64,000 bases of DNA from assembly GCF_007828835.1 (NCBI RefSeq), contig NZ_VIVL01000005.1:371709-435708 (forward strand), written 5' to 3'. The stretch comes from Variovorax beijingensis. Lineage in GTDB: Bacteria; Pseudomonadota; Gammaproteobacteria; Burkholderiales; Burkholderiaceae_C. The notes beneath the pieces are model-generated. The model was not told where the DNA came from. It was given only the letters and a program-made list of their open reading frames with translations, and searched no databases. Position numbers and translations under genes: made by a program. This document shows, one piece after another, positions 25,696-33,820 of this stretch; position 1 is the first letter of the stretch, and each line of letters starts with the position of its first letter.

Positions 25696-26676
25696 ATGCC
25701 TTCCATCTGCCGCCGGGATTTCGTCGCCTCTGCCTTCCTGATGGCCGCCGGCCTGGGGAGCGGCCGCGCATTCGCCGGCAGTTTTCCCAGCCGTCCCATT
25801 CGCCTGATCGTGCCGTACGGGCCCGGAGGCGGTTCCGATTTTGTTGCGCGCCTGATGGCCCAGAAGCTGACCGAGACGGCGGGGTGGAACGTCGTCGTGG
25901 ACAACAAGGCCGGGGCCTCGGGGCTGATCGGCACCGATGCCGCGGCCAAGAGCGCCGCGGACGGCTACACCTTGTTCCTTGCGGACGCCGCACACGCCAC
26001 CAATGCCGCAGTGCAGCCCAAGATGCCTTTTGATCCGCTCCGGGACTTCTCGCCACTCACGCTCGTGGGCTCTTCGCCGCAGCTGCTGGTGGCGCATCCG
26101 TCGCTTCCGGCCAACTCCCTGCGAGAACTGCTGGCGCTGCCGCGTGCCCGAGTACGCGAATACGGCGTAGGAACCCCGGGGCAGGGGTCCGTTCCGCACC
26201 TGCTGTACGAGACGCTCAAGCGCAAGACGGGCATGGAGCTGGTGCACGTGCCCTACAAAGGCGGCAGCGCCGCCTTGACCGACGCAGTGGGCGGACAGGT
26301 GGCCATGGTGATCAATTCCGTGCCGGCCTGCATGCCGCACATCGAAGCGAAGCGGCTCAAGGTCCTTGCCATCGCCAGCGTGACGCGGCATCCGAAGTTG
26401 CCGGACGTGCAGACCTTCTCCGAAAGCGTCCCGGGCATGGTCGGAAGCGCCTGGTATGGCGTGATGGCGCCTGCCAGGATGCCCGCAGATCTGCTGCAGC
26501 AGCTGAACGCAGCCATCGACAAGGTGCTGGATCTGCCCGATGTCAAGGCCAGGCTGGAAGGCTCTTTCGTGGATCCCATGCCGCGCGGGCCGCAGGCGTT
26601 TTCCAACTACCTGAACGAAGAAATCGCGCGCTGGAAATCGGTCGTGAAAGAGACGGGGGTCACGATCAACAGCTGA
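25696..26676 (+). CDS. Bug-family (tripartite tricarboxylate transporter type) solute-binding protein
   Basis: 326 aa from the ATG at 25696, CAGGAG 8 bases ahead. The signal peptide (RRDFVASAFLMAAGLGSGRAFA) may be of Tat type. The mature part has Bug hallmarks: SRPIRLIVPYGPGGGSDFVAR, ENKAGASGLIG-like DNKAGASGLIGTD, and LVHVPYKGGSAALTDAVGGQ in the second lobe. It binds a small carboxylate in the periplasm. No TctA/TctB membrane genes are in the window, so it is an orphan. It is directly followed by a sensor kinase and regulator, a pairing known from BctC/BctDE, where the Bug protein serves as a co-sensor. Confidence 0.88.
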   Translation: MPSICRRDFVASAFLMAAGLGSGRAFAGSFPSRPIRLIVPYGPGGGSDFVARLMAQKLTETAGWNVVVDNKAGASGLIGTDAAAKSAADGYTLFLADAAHATNAAVQPKMPFDPLRDFSPLTLVGSSPQLLVAHPSLPANSLRELLALPRARVREYGVGTPGQGSVPHLLYETLKRKTGMELVHVPYKGGSAALTDAVGGQVAMVINSVPACMPHIEAKRLKVLAIASVTRHPKLPDVQTFSESVPGMVGSAWYGVMAPARMPADLLQQLNAAIDKVLDLPDVKARLEGSFVDPMPRGPQAFSNYLNEEIARWKSVVKETGVTINS

Positions 26677-26767
26677 GTCTTTCCCGGTCCCGCATGGCCA
26701 AATCGAAGAAGGATTCCTTTCATCGGCGACCCGTTGTGAAGAGGGCGCGAACGCGCACTGAGGAAAC

Positions 26768-28432
26768 ATGGAGGGCAGGTCGAGGTCTGTAGACTTCGCC
26801 GCAATGTTTCGTCTACGGTTGTCGTTTGCCTTTGCGGTGCTTGTGGCGCTGGTGTGTTGCCAGGCTGCCTTTGTCTATTGGGGCTCCAATCGCGTCAACG
26901 AGTACGCCGCGCACAGCCGGCTGACGAGCGACATTCTTTCCAAGCTCCTCGAGATTTCAGCCAACAAGCAGAGACTGCGCGTGTGGGCCTCGCAGCGCCT
27001 CATGAATGCAGAGGCAACCTCCGCGGTCCGGGATCAGCTGCTCGAGCGGATGCGGACCGGCGCCGCACGGCTGGATGCAATGTCCCGCCTGCATCTGGAC
27101 TCGTGGCGGAAGGTGTCCTCGCGTGAGGACATCGCGGTGCCGCCAGAGGTTTTCCAGCTGGTCGAAATCAGCAAGCTGCTGGACGGCAACATCCTCGAGG
27201 TGCAGGCGCAACTGCAGGACTTGCAGCCGCTGTCGCCCGGCGCGGAATTCCCGAATGTCTGGCGGCAGGTGGCGCAGGTCTTCGACATGACGCAGGGCCG
27301 GGACCTTCGCGAACTGCTCAACGGTGCCATCGATGGACAGCGCAAGGCGGTTCCCATTGCCCGTGCCGCAACCGAACGCGGTCTGGATCGGCTGCGGCAG
27401 CAGGCGATTGCCATGGCGATCATCGCCCTGGTCGCGGCCGTGCTGTGGGCGCTGCATCTGCGCGGGCGCCTCAAGCGGCCCCTGGAGCTCCTGCTGCAAG
27501 GCACGCGGGCCCTGCAGTCCGGTTCGCTGGAGCACCGCATCGAACTTGCATCGGGCGACGAATTCGAGGTGGTGGCGCGCCATTTCAACCAGATGGCTGC
27601 CGAACTGCAGCAGCATCGCCAGCAAGCCGACGAAGCGCGCCGGCGCCTGGAAGACGCGGTCCGCGACCGGACACTGAAATTGCAATCGGCCCACGACACG
27701 CTTCAGCTTCTGGATCATCGGCGGCGGCAGCTCTTCGTCGACCTCAGCCACGAGCTGCGAACACCAGCGACGGCGATTCGCGGGGAGGCGGAGATCACGC
27801 TGCGCGGCGGCGACAAGCCACCCGAGGAGTACCGCCATGCGCTGAAACGCATCGTCGGCACCGTTCAGCAGTTGACCAAGGTGATTGGCGATCTGCTTCT
27901 GATCGCGCGGGCGGAAGCCGACCAGCTGGTGATCCAGCCCTCTCCTCTGGATCTCTCGATGCTGCTGAGCGAGGTCGCGGAGCAGGGAGAGGCCCTGGCG
28001 GCGCTGCACGGGGCCGTGCTGACCTGCGAGCCGGTGGCGGAAACGGTCATGGTTCGCGCAGACGGCGACCGGCTGCGCCAGGCGGTGATGATCGTCCTGG
28101 ACAACGCCATCCGTTATTCCCGCCCGAACGGCGAGGTGCACCTGGGCTGCAGCATTGCCGCAGACGAAGTCTCCATCGTGGTCCGCGACCACGGCATCGG
28201 CATCGACGAAGCCGAGTTGCCCCGGGTGTTCGAGCGCTTCGTCCGCGGCCAGCGGGCACGCGCGCATCGGGCGGATGGCAGCGGCATCGGCCTCTCCATC
28301 GCGCAGGCGATCGTCAAGGCCCATCGCGGGCGCATCGACATCCAGAGCCGGCCCGAGGAAGGGACTGAAGTTCGCGTTGTTCTTGCCCGCCTGCCGATCC
28401 ACGAACGCGAGGCCAGCGCCCTGCAGCCATGA
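26768..28432 (+). CDS. Membrane sensor histidine kinase
   Basis: 554 aa; ATG 26768 with GAGGAAAC in front (MFRLRL at 26804 is an alternative). Transmembrane segments at about 17-37 and 212-231 enclose a periplasmic domain of about 175 residues. A HAMP linker follows (235-285), then a HisKA domain with the phospho-acceptor H328 in LFVDLSHELRTP, and an HATPase domain (VLDNAIRYS, DHGIGIDEAE, GSGIGLSIAQAIVKAH). The stop overlaps the regulator start (ATGA). The partner is the next gene; the upstream Bug protein may deliver the ligand. Confidence 0.9.
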   Translation: MEGRSRSVDFAAMFRLRLSFAFAVLVALVCCQAAFVYWGSNRVNEYAAHSRLTSDILSKLLEISANKQRLRVWASQRLMNAEATSAVRDQLLERMRTGAARLDAMSRLHLDSWRKVSSREDIAVPPEVFQLVEISKLLDGNILEVQAQLQDLQPLSPGAEFPNVWRQVAQVFDMTQGRDLRELLNGAIDGQRKAVPIARAATERGLDRLRQQAIAMAIIALVAAVLWALHLRGRLKRPLELLLQGTRALQSGSLEHRIELASGDEFEVVARHFNQMAAELQQHRQQADEARRRLEDAVRDRTLKLQSAHDTLQLLDHRRRQLFVDLSHELRTPATAIRGEAEITLRGGDKPPEEYRHALKRIVGTVQQLTKVIGDLLLIARAEADQLVIQPSPLDLSMLLSEVAEQGEALAALHGAVLTCEPVAETVMVRADGDRLRQAVMIVLDNAIRYSRPNGEVHLGCSIAADEVSIVVRDHGIGIDEAELPRVFERFVRGQRARAHRADGSGIGLSIAQAIVKAHRGRIDIQSRPEEGTEVRVVLARLPIHEREASALQP

Positions 28433-29118
28433 ACAGAAACATCTTGATTGTCGAAGACGATCCCCGTGTCGCCGATTTCCTGGTCCGCGGGCTGAAGGCG
28501 GAAGGCTTCGCGGTGCAGCATGCCCGCACCGGTCCGCAAGGGCTGGAGCTGGCGCGCCGGGGAGACCTCGCGCTCCTGATCCTGGACCTGATGCTGCCGG
28601 GCATCAACGGCCTGGAGCTGTGCCAGACCTTCCGCGCCGAGGGCGGCCAGACGCCGGTGCTGATGCTGACCGCCATGAGCACAACCGAAGACAAGGTGAA
28701 CGGCCTGCGCCTCGGCGCCGACGACTATCTGACCAAGCCATTCGACTTCGAGGAACTGCTCGCGCGCATCGAGGCACTGCTGCGCCGCGGCCGGGACCTC
28801 AGGCCGCGGGTCACGACCTTGCAGGTGGCCGACCTGGTGCTGGATCGCGAGCGCATGCGCGTGGAGCGCGCGGGGCAGCCGATCACCCTGACCGCCAAGG
28901 AACTGGCCTTTCTCGAGCTGCTCATGAGCGCGCCCGGGCGGGTATACAGCCGTGAACGCATCCTGGCCAATGTCTGGGGCACGCACGAGGACCCGCTCAC
29001 CAATATCGTGGATGTCTACGTGCGGCGTCTGCGCATGAAGATCGATGACGACCACGCGGTGCAGTTGCTGCAGACCGTGCGCGGTCTCGGATACCGCATC
29101 AGCGAGGCGGCAGGCTAG
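28429..29118 (+). CDS. OmpR/PhoB-family response regulator
   Basis: 229 aa, ATG overlapping the kinase stop. The receiver domain has the acidic pair E9/D10-D11 (LIVEDDPRVA), phospho-acceptor D53 (LLILDLMLPG), T in MLTAMS and K in LTKPFDF. The C-terminal winged helix (residues about 130-225) ends with VDVYVRRLRMKIDD and TVRGLGYRIS. It is the cognate regulator of the preceding kinase. An array of GTTCAT repeats with 11-bp phasing begins 8 bp after its stop codon and is its probable binding region. Confidence 0.92.
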   Translation: MNRNILIVEDDPRVADFLVRGLKAEGFAVQHARTGPQGLELARRGDLALLILDLMLPGINGLELCQTFRAEGGQTPVLMLTAMSTTEDKVNGLRLGADDYLTKPFDFEELLARIEALLRRGRDLRPRVTTLQVADLVLDRERMRVERAGQPITLTAKELAFLELLMSAPGRVYSRERILANVWGTHEDPLTNIVDVYVRRLRMKIDDDHAVQLLQTVRGLGYRISEAAG

Positions 29119-29125
29119 CCAGGCC

Positions 29126-29186
29126 GTTCATTCAGCGTTCATCTTCTATTCGGCGCAGGTTCATCGCCGCCGCGCTGGATGTTCAT
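29126..29186. promoter_or_regulatory. Helically phased GTTCAT array (candidate response-regulator site)
   Basis: GTTCAT occurs at 29126, 29137, 29159 and 29181, spacings of 11, 22 and 22 bp; a weaker ATTCGG sits at the missing phase 29148. Direct repeats with an 11-bp pitch are the classical binding pattern of OmpR/PhoB-type regulators. The array fills the gap between the regulator gene and a small secreted-protein gene, ending 44 bp before its start. Confidence 0.65.
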
Positions 29187-29229
29187 TCGCTCCTCGAACA
29201 ATGAGTCCTGTGTTTAACCACCTGCATGA

Positions 29230-29727
29230 ATGGACTCTTCGATGATCCCGCGCTTTTCCAAGCTTCTTTCCGCCGCCGCCGTGCTGGCGCTGTGCGTGTC
29301 GACCTCCGTGTCCGCGCAGACGGCCTCGAGCGCAAGTTGCGCTCCCACCGGCGAACGCGAGATCGCGGCGTTGTTCGATCGCTGGAATGCCTCCCTCGCC
29401 ACGCTGGATCCCGACAAGGTCGTGGCCAACTACGCCCCCGACGGCGTGCTGCTGGCCACGGTGTCGAATCAGCCGCGCACCAGTCCGGCTGAAATCCGCG
29501 ACTACTTCGTCAAGTTCCTCAAGGGTGCGCCGCAAGGGAAGATCGACTCGCGCACGATCCGTGTCGGCTGCAATGTCGCGCAGGACATCGGCACCTACAC
29601 CTTCAAGTTCAAGGACGGCAAGTTGGTGCACGCCCGCTACACCTACGTGTATAAATGGCTCAATGGGCAGTGGCTGATTGCGCACCATCACTCGTCGGCC
29701 ATGCCCGAGAGCGTTGCGGCAAAGTAA
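29230..29727 (+). CDS. Secreted NTF2-like (SnoaL/DUF4440/CaMKII-association-type) protein
   Basis: 165 aa from ATG 29230 (ATG 29242 equally possible; neither has a clear ribosome site). A Sec signal peptide is obvious (MIPRFSKLLSAAAVLALCVS... cleaved near SAQ). The mature part is a single NTF2-like cone: GEREIAALFDRWNASLATLD, NYAPDGVLLATVSNQPRTS, DYFVKFLKGAP, YTYVYKWLNGQWLIAHHHSS. The histidine-rich end (HHHSS) is typical of the CaMKII-association/SgcJ group. It is probably periplasmic; the ligand is unknown. The upstream GTTCAT array suggests control by the preceding two-component system. Confidence 0.75.
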   Translation: MDSSMIPRFSKLLSAAAVLALCVSTSVSAQTASSASCAPTGEREIAALFDRWNASLATLDPDKVVANYAPDGVLLATVSNQPRTSPAEIRDYFVKFLKGAPQGKIDSRTIRVGCNVAQDIGTYTFKFKDGKLVHARYTYVYKWLNGQWLIAHHHSSAMPESVAAK

Positions 29728-30149
29728 AGGGGCGGCGGCCCGGCTCGAGGTCTGCTACGACCGCAGGTCGACGTCGGGCTGCATCGCGGCGGCCGGGTGA
29801 TGGTGCTCGGCGGCGCAGCCGGTCCGCCGGCGGCGGCCTGCGCATGCGCCCATCGCGGCAGGACGATGGAGGCGCCTACCACGGCGCCCACGCCGCGAAG
29901 AAGCTTGCGGCGTAGTGCCGAACTGTTCACTATCGAGTCGATTTTTTCTTGTGCCACGACTCACTCCATGAAAACGATGGAAGAAGCGTTGGAGAACGCG
30001 AGCCCGCAAAGCCGGCCGCATGCTACGCGCTTCTCCAGCGTGGCACCAGATTGCATCGCGTCGATTGCGCCATCGGCTGGCTCTCGCCAGGCACAGCTTC
30101 CTTCTCCGGCGGACATCGGACCGAGCTGCGGAATGTCCTGCGGGAAGTT
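29728..30149. other. Intergenic region with a gene fragment
   Basis: About 420 bases between convergent genes. Apart from the SMP-30-like 5' fragment described separately (29784-29957), no frame on either strand is convincing. The remaining 190 bases show no promoter, repeat or RNA gene that I can recognise. Confidence 0.4.
29784..29957 (-). pseudogene. 5' fragment of a Tat-exported SMP-30/gluconolactonase-like gene
   Basis: A GTG start at 29957 has GGAGTGAGTC directly upstream, and the frame begins with an export signal (LRRKLLRGVGAVVGASIVLP then RWAHAQ). It continues with PPSTITRPPR, which matches the start of the mature part of secreted SMP-30/gluconolactonase-like lactonases as I recall them. 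After about 58 residues the similarity stops and the frame degenerates. The start signals are intact, so this is a 3'-truncated gene. Confidence 0.42.
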
Positions 30150-30608
30150 CTAGCCCCGCGCTATTTCCCGCCCGAGCCGGTCCAGGCCTTCTTGCGTTCC
30201 GCGGATGCGCTCGGCACGGTCTTCATGCCCGTCCAGGTAGGTGAGCTGCTCCGCGTAGACCATGCGGGTGCCGCGCTTGTGGGCAAAGAACTCGACGGTC
30301 ACGAGCGAAACCGACAGGCGGCGTGCATCGAGCTGGATGTCGTAGGCGAAGACGATGCGCCGTGCGGGCTCGATGTCGAAGAACACCTTCTCGATCTGCT
30401 GGATGCGCCCGTCAGGGTAGGCGACCCGATGCGTTTCATGCCCGAACGGCCGGAAATCCAGGCGGTATTCGGTGGTGTGCTCGGTGTGGCAGTCGGACCA
30501 GCGGCGCTTTGCCTCTGGGTCGGACCAGGCGTGGAATACCGCCTCGGGCGCGGCGTCGAACTCGCGTTCGATGACGAAGTCGGTTTGCGTGCTGGGGATG
30601 TGCTTCAT
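30150..30608 (-). CDS. SRPBCC (AHSA1-like) family protein
   Basis: 152 aa, ATG 30608 overlapping the upstream ArsR stop (ATGA). The START/Bet-v-1-like fold is clear: FVIEREFDAAPEAVFHAWSD, KRRWSDCHTEHTTEYRLDFR, GRIQQIEKVFFDIEPARRIV, GTRMVYAEQLTYLDGHED, GTQEGLDRLGREIAR. These proteins bind hydrophobic ligands or assist proteins. The ArsR-SRPBCC pairing is very common in proteobacteria. It is co-transcribed with the ArsR and GST genes. Confidence 0.85.
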   Translation of the reverse strand: MKHIPSTQTDFVIEREFDAAPEAVFHAWSDPEAKRRWSDCHTEHTTEYRLDFRPFGHETHRVAYPDGRIQQIEKVFFDIEPARRIVFAYDIQLDARRLSVSLVTVEFFAHKRGTRMVYAEQLTYLDGHEDRAERIRGTQEGLDRLGREIARG

Positions 30609-30952
30609 GAGGTGGCCTTGCCTTTCTGCTCGGCCAGGTAGGCGCCGAGCTGGTCGAACTGCGCGTTGAGCAGCGTCTTGCGCTTCGCGACCCATGCTTC
30701 CATGGCATCGAGCGCCTTGGGCTCGGCGGTGTAGGTGCGCACGCGGCCGCTCTTGCGGGAGGCAACGAACCCGCCCTCCACCAATACGGCCAGGTGCTTG
30801 ACGGCCGAAGGCAGCGCAATGCCAAGCGATTCGGCCAGTTCGGACACCGAGGCCGGTCCGCGGCTCAGACGGTCGAGCATGCCGCGGCGGTACGCGTCGG
30901 CCAGCGCAAAGAACATGCGGTCAAGGTGGGCGGGATCGGCGATCGCCCGCAT
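30605..30952 (-). CDS. ArsR-family transcriptional regulator
   Basis: 115 aa from the ATG at 30952, one base after the GST stop. The winged helix-turn-helix spans residues about 10-85 (HLDRMFFALADAYRRGMLDR, SVSELAESLGIALPSAVKHL, VEGGFVASRKSGRVRTYT). There is no metal-binding cysteine pair, so this belongs to the non-metal ArsR group that usually accompanies SRPBCC proteins. It lies in the middle of a three-gene operon. A perfect 9-bp-arm palindrome upstream of the first gene (31654-31677) is its probable operator. Confidence 0.88.
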   Translation of the reverse strand: MRAIADPAHLDRMFFALADAYRRGMLDRLSRGPASVSELAESLGIALPSAVKHLAVLVEGGFVASRKSGRVRTYTAEPKALDAMEAWVAKRKTLLNAQFDQLGAYLAEQKGKATS

Positions 30953-30953
30953 C

Positions 30954-31643
30954 TCAGGCGCTCGCCGGATCGAAGAAGCGCCGGGACAGGCCGGCGCGCC
31001 CGGGATAGAACTTGAAGCAGGGGCGCGCCTGGTCAATGGTGGCTGCCACCGCGGGATGGTCCATCAAGCGCTCGAAGTAGGCGGCCAGGTGATCGTGCTG
31101 CGGTGGCAGCGGCACGTAGGTCACGGCATAGAACAAGGCTGGCGCCGCCGCGCAGTCGGCCATGCTGAATGCATCGCCGGCAACCCAGGTCCGCCCTTCG
31201 AGATGACGATCGATGAAAGCGTAGGCCGATGACAAGCCTTCTCGCGCCTTGGCCGTCCCGCGCGCGTCGTGTTCATCTGTCGGCCGCAGAAGGTCGGCGG
31301 TCAGCGCCTGCATCGGCGTCATCACGTGCAGGTCGAAAAGCCGGTCCCACATGCGCACGTCGAGCGCGGCGTCCGGATCCTCCGGGATGAGCGCGCAGCC
31401 CGGGCGTGCATGGTGCCGCTGGAGATACTCGATGATGATGCTCGATTCGGGCACGGGCCGGAGCCGGTCCACCAGCAGCGGCATCTTGCCCGTGGGCCAC
31501 AGCGCGAGGTGCGACGCCCGCTCTTCGGGATCTCCCAGGTCGAGCAGCCGCTTCTCCACCTCGATGCCCAACACATCGATCGCGATCAGCACCTTGTGGC
31601 AGTACGACGAGAGCGGGTGGTAGTGCAGCGTGCGGGCATTCAT
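30954..31643 (-). CDS. Glutathione S-transferase family protein
   Basis: 229 aa, ATG 31643. The N-terminal thioredoxin-like domain (residues 1-80) has LHYHPLSSYCHKVLIAIDVL with Ser/Cys near position 13-15, and the cis-proline/SSIIIEYL glutathione site. The C-terminal helical domain has TWVAGDAFSMADCAAAPALF. It is the first gene of the GST-ArsR-SRPBCC operon. The start is only 10 bp from the palindrome and no ribosome site is seen, so the transcript may be leaderless. The substrate is unknown. Confidence 0.85.
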   Translation of the reverse strand: MNARTLHYHPLSSYCHKVLIAIDVLGIEVEKRLLDLGDPEERASHLALWPTGKMPLLVDRLRPVPESSIIIEYLQRHHARPGCALIPEDPDAALDVRMWDRLFDLHVMTPMQALTADLLRPTDEHDARGTAKAREGLSSAYAFIDRHLEGRTWVAGDAFSMADCAAAPALFYAVTYVPLPPQHDHLAAYFERLMDHPAVAATIDQARPCFKFYPGRAGLSRRFFDPASA

Positions 31644-31653
31644 GAGGGAATCA

Positions 31654-31677
31654 ATACTTTCCTGTTTTGGAAAGTAT
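31654..31677. promoter_or_regulatory. Perfect palindrome upstream of the GST-ArsR-SRPBCC operon
   Basis: Arms ATACTTTCC (31654-31662) and GGAAAGTAT (31669-31677) with spacer TGTTTT. It is centred 22 bp before the GST start codon, where the core promoter should be. Repression by the operon's own ArsR protein is the simplest reading. Confidence 0.6.
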
Positions 31678-31816
31678 AGAGCCAGCGACCTGCCGAATCA
31701 AGCGCAGCTTCGAGGTCGAGCACCGCGTCCGCGAACGCACTCGGCATACGTCAGCCGAAGCGGTGGCATGCGCAATGCGACTGCGGGCTGCGCCACACCG
31801 GCGTCGAGGCCGGCCG

Positions 31817-32551
31817 TCAGTGCTGAAGAATCTTGGAAAGAAACTGCTGCGCCCGGTCGGAGCGTGCGGACGGGTTGCCGAAGAACTCGTCCTTGCTGCA
31901 GTCCTCCACGATGCGGCCCTGGTCCATGAAGATGACGCGATGGGCGACCTTGCGCGCGAAGCCCATCTCGTGCGTGACGCACATCATCGTCATGCCTTCG
32001 CGGGCCAGTTCCACCATCACGTCCAGCACCTCGTTGACCATCTCCGGGTCGAGCGCCGAAGTGGGCTCGTCGAACAGCATCGCGATGGGGTTCATCGCCA
32101 GCGCACGCGCGATGGCCACGCGCTGCTGCTGACCGCCCGACAGCTGACTGGGAAACTTGTGCGCATGGGTGCGCATTCCCGCGCGCTGCAGCAGGCGCAT
32201 GGCGGTGTCGTGCGCCTCGTCGGCCGAGCGCTTGAGCACCTTGCGCTGCGCGATCGCGAGGTTCTCCTCGATCGACAGGTGCGGGAACAGGTCGAAATGC
32301 TGGAACACCATGCCCACCCGTGCGCGCAGCTGGTTGATGTTGATCTTCGGATCGCCCACCGACACGCCGTCGACCAGGATGCGACCCTGCTGAAAGGGTT
32401 CCAGCGCGTTGACGCACTTGATGAGCGTGGACTTGCCCGAGCCCGAGGGCCCGCAGACGACCACGACCTCGCCCTTGCGCACGTTCGTGCTGCAGTCGGT
32501 GAGCACCTGGAACGCGCCATACCACTTGCTGACTTGCTGGATCTCGATCAT
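31817..32551 (-). CDS. Polar amino-acid ABC transporter ATP-binding protein
   Basis: 244 aa from the ATG at 32551, GGAAAG ahead. It shows Walker A ([14 protein letters not shown]), Q-loop ([13 protein letters not shown]), signature [15 protein letters not shown], Walker B ([15 protein letters not shown]) and the switch histidine (VTHEMGFA). This is the GlnQ/HisP-type subgroup. It works with the substrate-binding protein (37823) and permease (38694) encoded about 6 kb away on the other strand within the same locus; no other permease is nearby. It is co-oriented with, and 13 bp behind, the M20 hydrolase gene. Confidence 0.9.
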   Translation of the reverse strand: MIEIQQVSKWYGAFQVLTDCSTNVRKGEVVVVCGPSGSGKSTLIKCVNALEPFQQGRILVDGVSVGDPKININQLRARVGMVFQHFDLFPHLSIEENLAIAQRKVLKRSADEAHDTAMRLLQRAGMRTHAHKFPSQLSGGQQQRVAIARALAMNPIAMLFDEPTSALDPEMVNEVLDVMVELAREGMTMMCVTHEMGFARKVAHRVIFMDQGRIVEDCSKDEFFGNPSARSDRAQQFLSKILQH

Positions 32552-32564
32552 TTGCTTTCCACCT

Positions 32565-33815
32565 TCAGCGTTGCAGGAGTTGGAGGAGGGTGTTCGCGAT
32601 GACCTGGGTCGCCTGGCGCAGCTCGGCGAGCGGCACGCGCTCGTCGGCACGGTGGCCGTTGGCTTCGAGCAGGGACTCGGGGCCGGCCCCGTACATCACA
32701 GTGGCAATGCCGGCCTCGCTGTACAGGCGCGCATCGGTGTAGAGCGGCACGCCGATCGGCGTGACCGGCTTGCCCATCACCTCGCCGGCCTCGCGGCACA
32801 GCAGCTCGGACAGCGCCTTCGCGCCCGGTGCCGGCACGAACGGCCGCGCGAGGAGGATGCGGCGGATCTCCACCGTGATGCCAGGCAGCGCGCGGCAGGC
32901 GCCCTTGATCACGCTGTGCAGCTCGGCCTCGACCGCCTCGGGCGATTCCTCGGGCACGATGCGGCGGTCGATGCGCAGGCTGAGCCGGTCGGCCACCACA
33001 TTGGTGTTGATGCCGCCTTCGATCAGGCCCACCACCAGCGTGGGATGGCTGATGCCGGGCGTCTGCGAGGGACGGTCCGCGAGTCCGTCGCGGTAGCGGT
33101 AGAGGGCGGGCAGCAGCGTGGCCGCGGCCTCGATGGCATCGTGGCCGGTGTCGGGCCGCGCGGCGTGCGCGGACTTGCCGCGCAGCGTCACCTCCAGGTG
33201 GAGGCAGCCGTTGTGGGCCACCACCACGTGGTGCGAGAAGGCGGCGGACAGCACGTAGTCCGGACGGCTGAGCCCCTGCGAGAGGATCCAGCCCGGTCCG
33301 GCCATGCCGCCGGTTTCCTCGTCGTAGGTCAGGTGCAGTTCGATGCTGCCGTTCAGCGGCGCGCCCGATGCTGCGGCCTGCTTGAGCGCGCGCATGGCAA
33401 AGGCATAGGTGGTGAAGTCCGATTTGGAGACGGCCGCGCCGCGGCCGTACATCCAGCCGTCGCGCACCTCGCCGCCGTAGGGGTCGCTGCTCCAGCCTTC
33501 GCCGGGGGGCACCACGTCGCCATGGGCGTTGAGCGCGATCACCGGCCCGCCCTCGCCGAAGCGTTCGCGCACGATGAGGTTGACCACGCTCTGCATGCCA
33601 TGGGCGGCGGCGAACTCGGCGGGCACCGGATGGCGCTCGACCTCGAAGTCAATTGCCTCGAGCAGGGTGGCGGTGAGTTCGGCATGCGGCGCGCAGTCGC
33701 CCGGCGGGTTGTCCGAGGGGCACTGCACGAGGCGGGCCAGCATCTGCACCTGCTCGTCGAAGTGCGTGTCGATGAATTGGCGCAGCAGCGCCCGGGTGTC
33801 GGCGTGGTCGTTCAT
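32565..33815 (-). CDS. M20-family metallohydrolase (ArgE/DapE-like deacylase)
   Basis: 416 aa, ATG 33815. The M20 metal and catalytic motifs are present: [15 protein letters not shown] (His and Asp), [30 protein letters not shown] (catalytic Glu pair), and a late C-terminal His in [11 protein letters not shown]. The middle dimerisation domain is about residues 205-315. Enzymes of this family remove N-acyl or N-carbamoyl groups from amino acids. Next to a dihydropyrimidinase/hydantoinase-type gene this could be the carbamoyl or acyl hydrolase of the pathway (inference). It is 5 bp behind the large flavoprotein gene. Confidence 0.88.
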   Translation of the reverse strand: MNDHADTRALLRQFIDTHFDEQVQMLARLVQCPSDNPPGDCAPHAELTATLLEAIDFEVERHPVPAEFAAAHGMQSVVNLIVRERFGEGGPVIALNAHGDVVPPGEGWSSDPYGGEVRDGWMYGRGAAVSKSDFTTYAFAMRALKQAAASGAPLNGSIELHLTYDEETGGMAGPGWILSQGLSRPDYVLSAAFSHHVVVAHNGCLHLEVTLRGKSAHAARPDTGHDAIEAAATLLPALYRYRDGLADRPSQTPGISHPTLVVGLIEGGINTNVVADRLSLRIDRRIVPEESPEAVEAELHSVIKGACRALPGITVEIRRILLARPFVPAPGAKALSELLCREAGEVMGKPVTPIGVPLYTDARLYSEAGIATVMYGAGPESLLEANGHRADERVPLAELRQATQVIANTLLQLLQR

Positions 33816-33820
33816 GGAGC

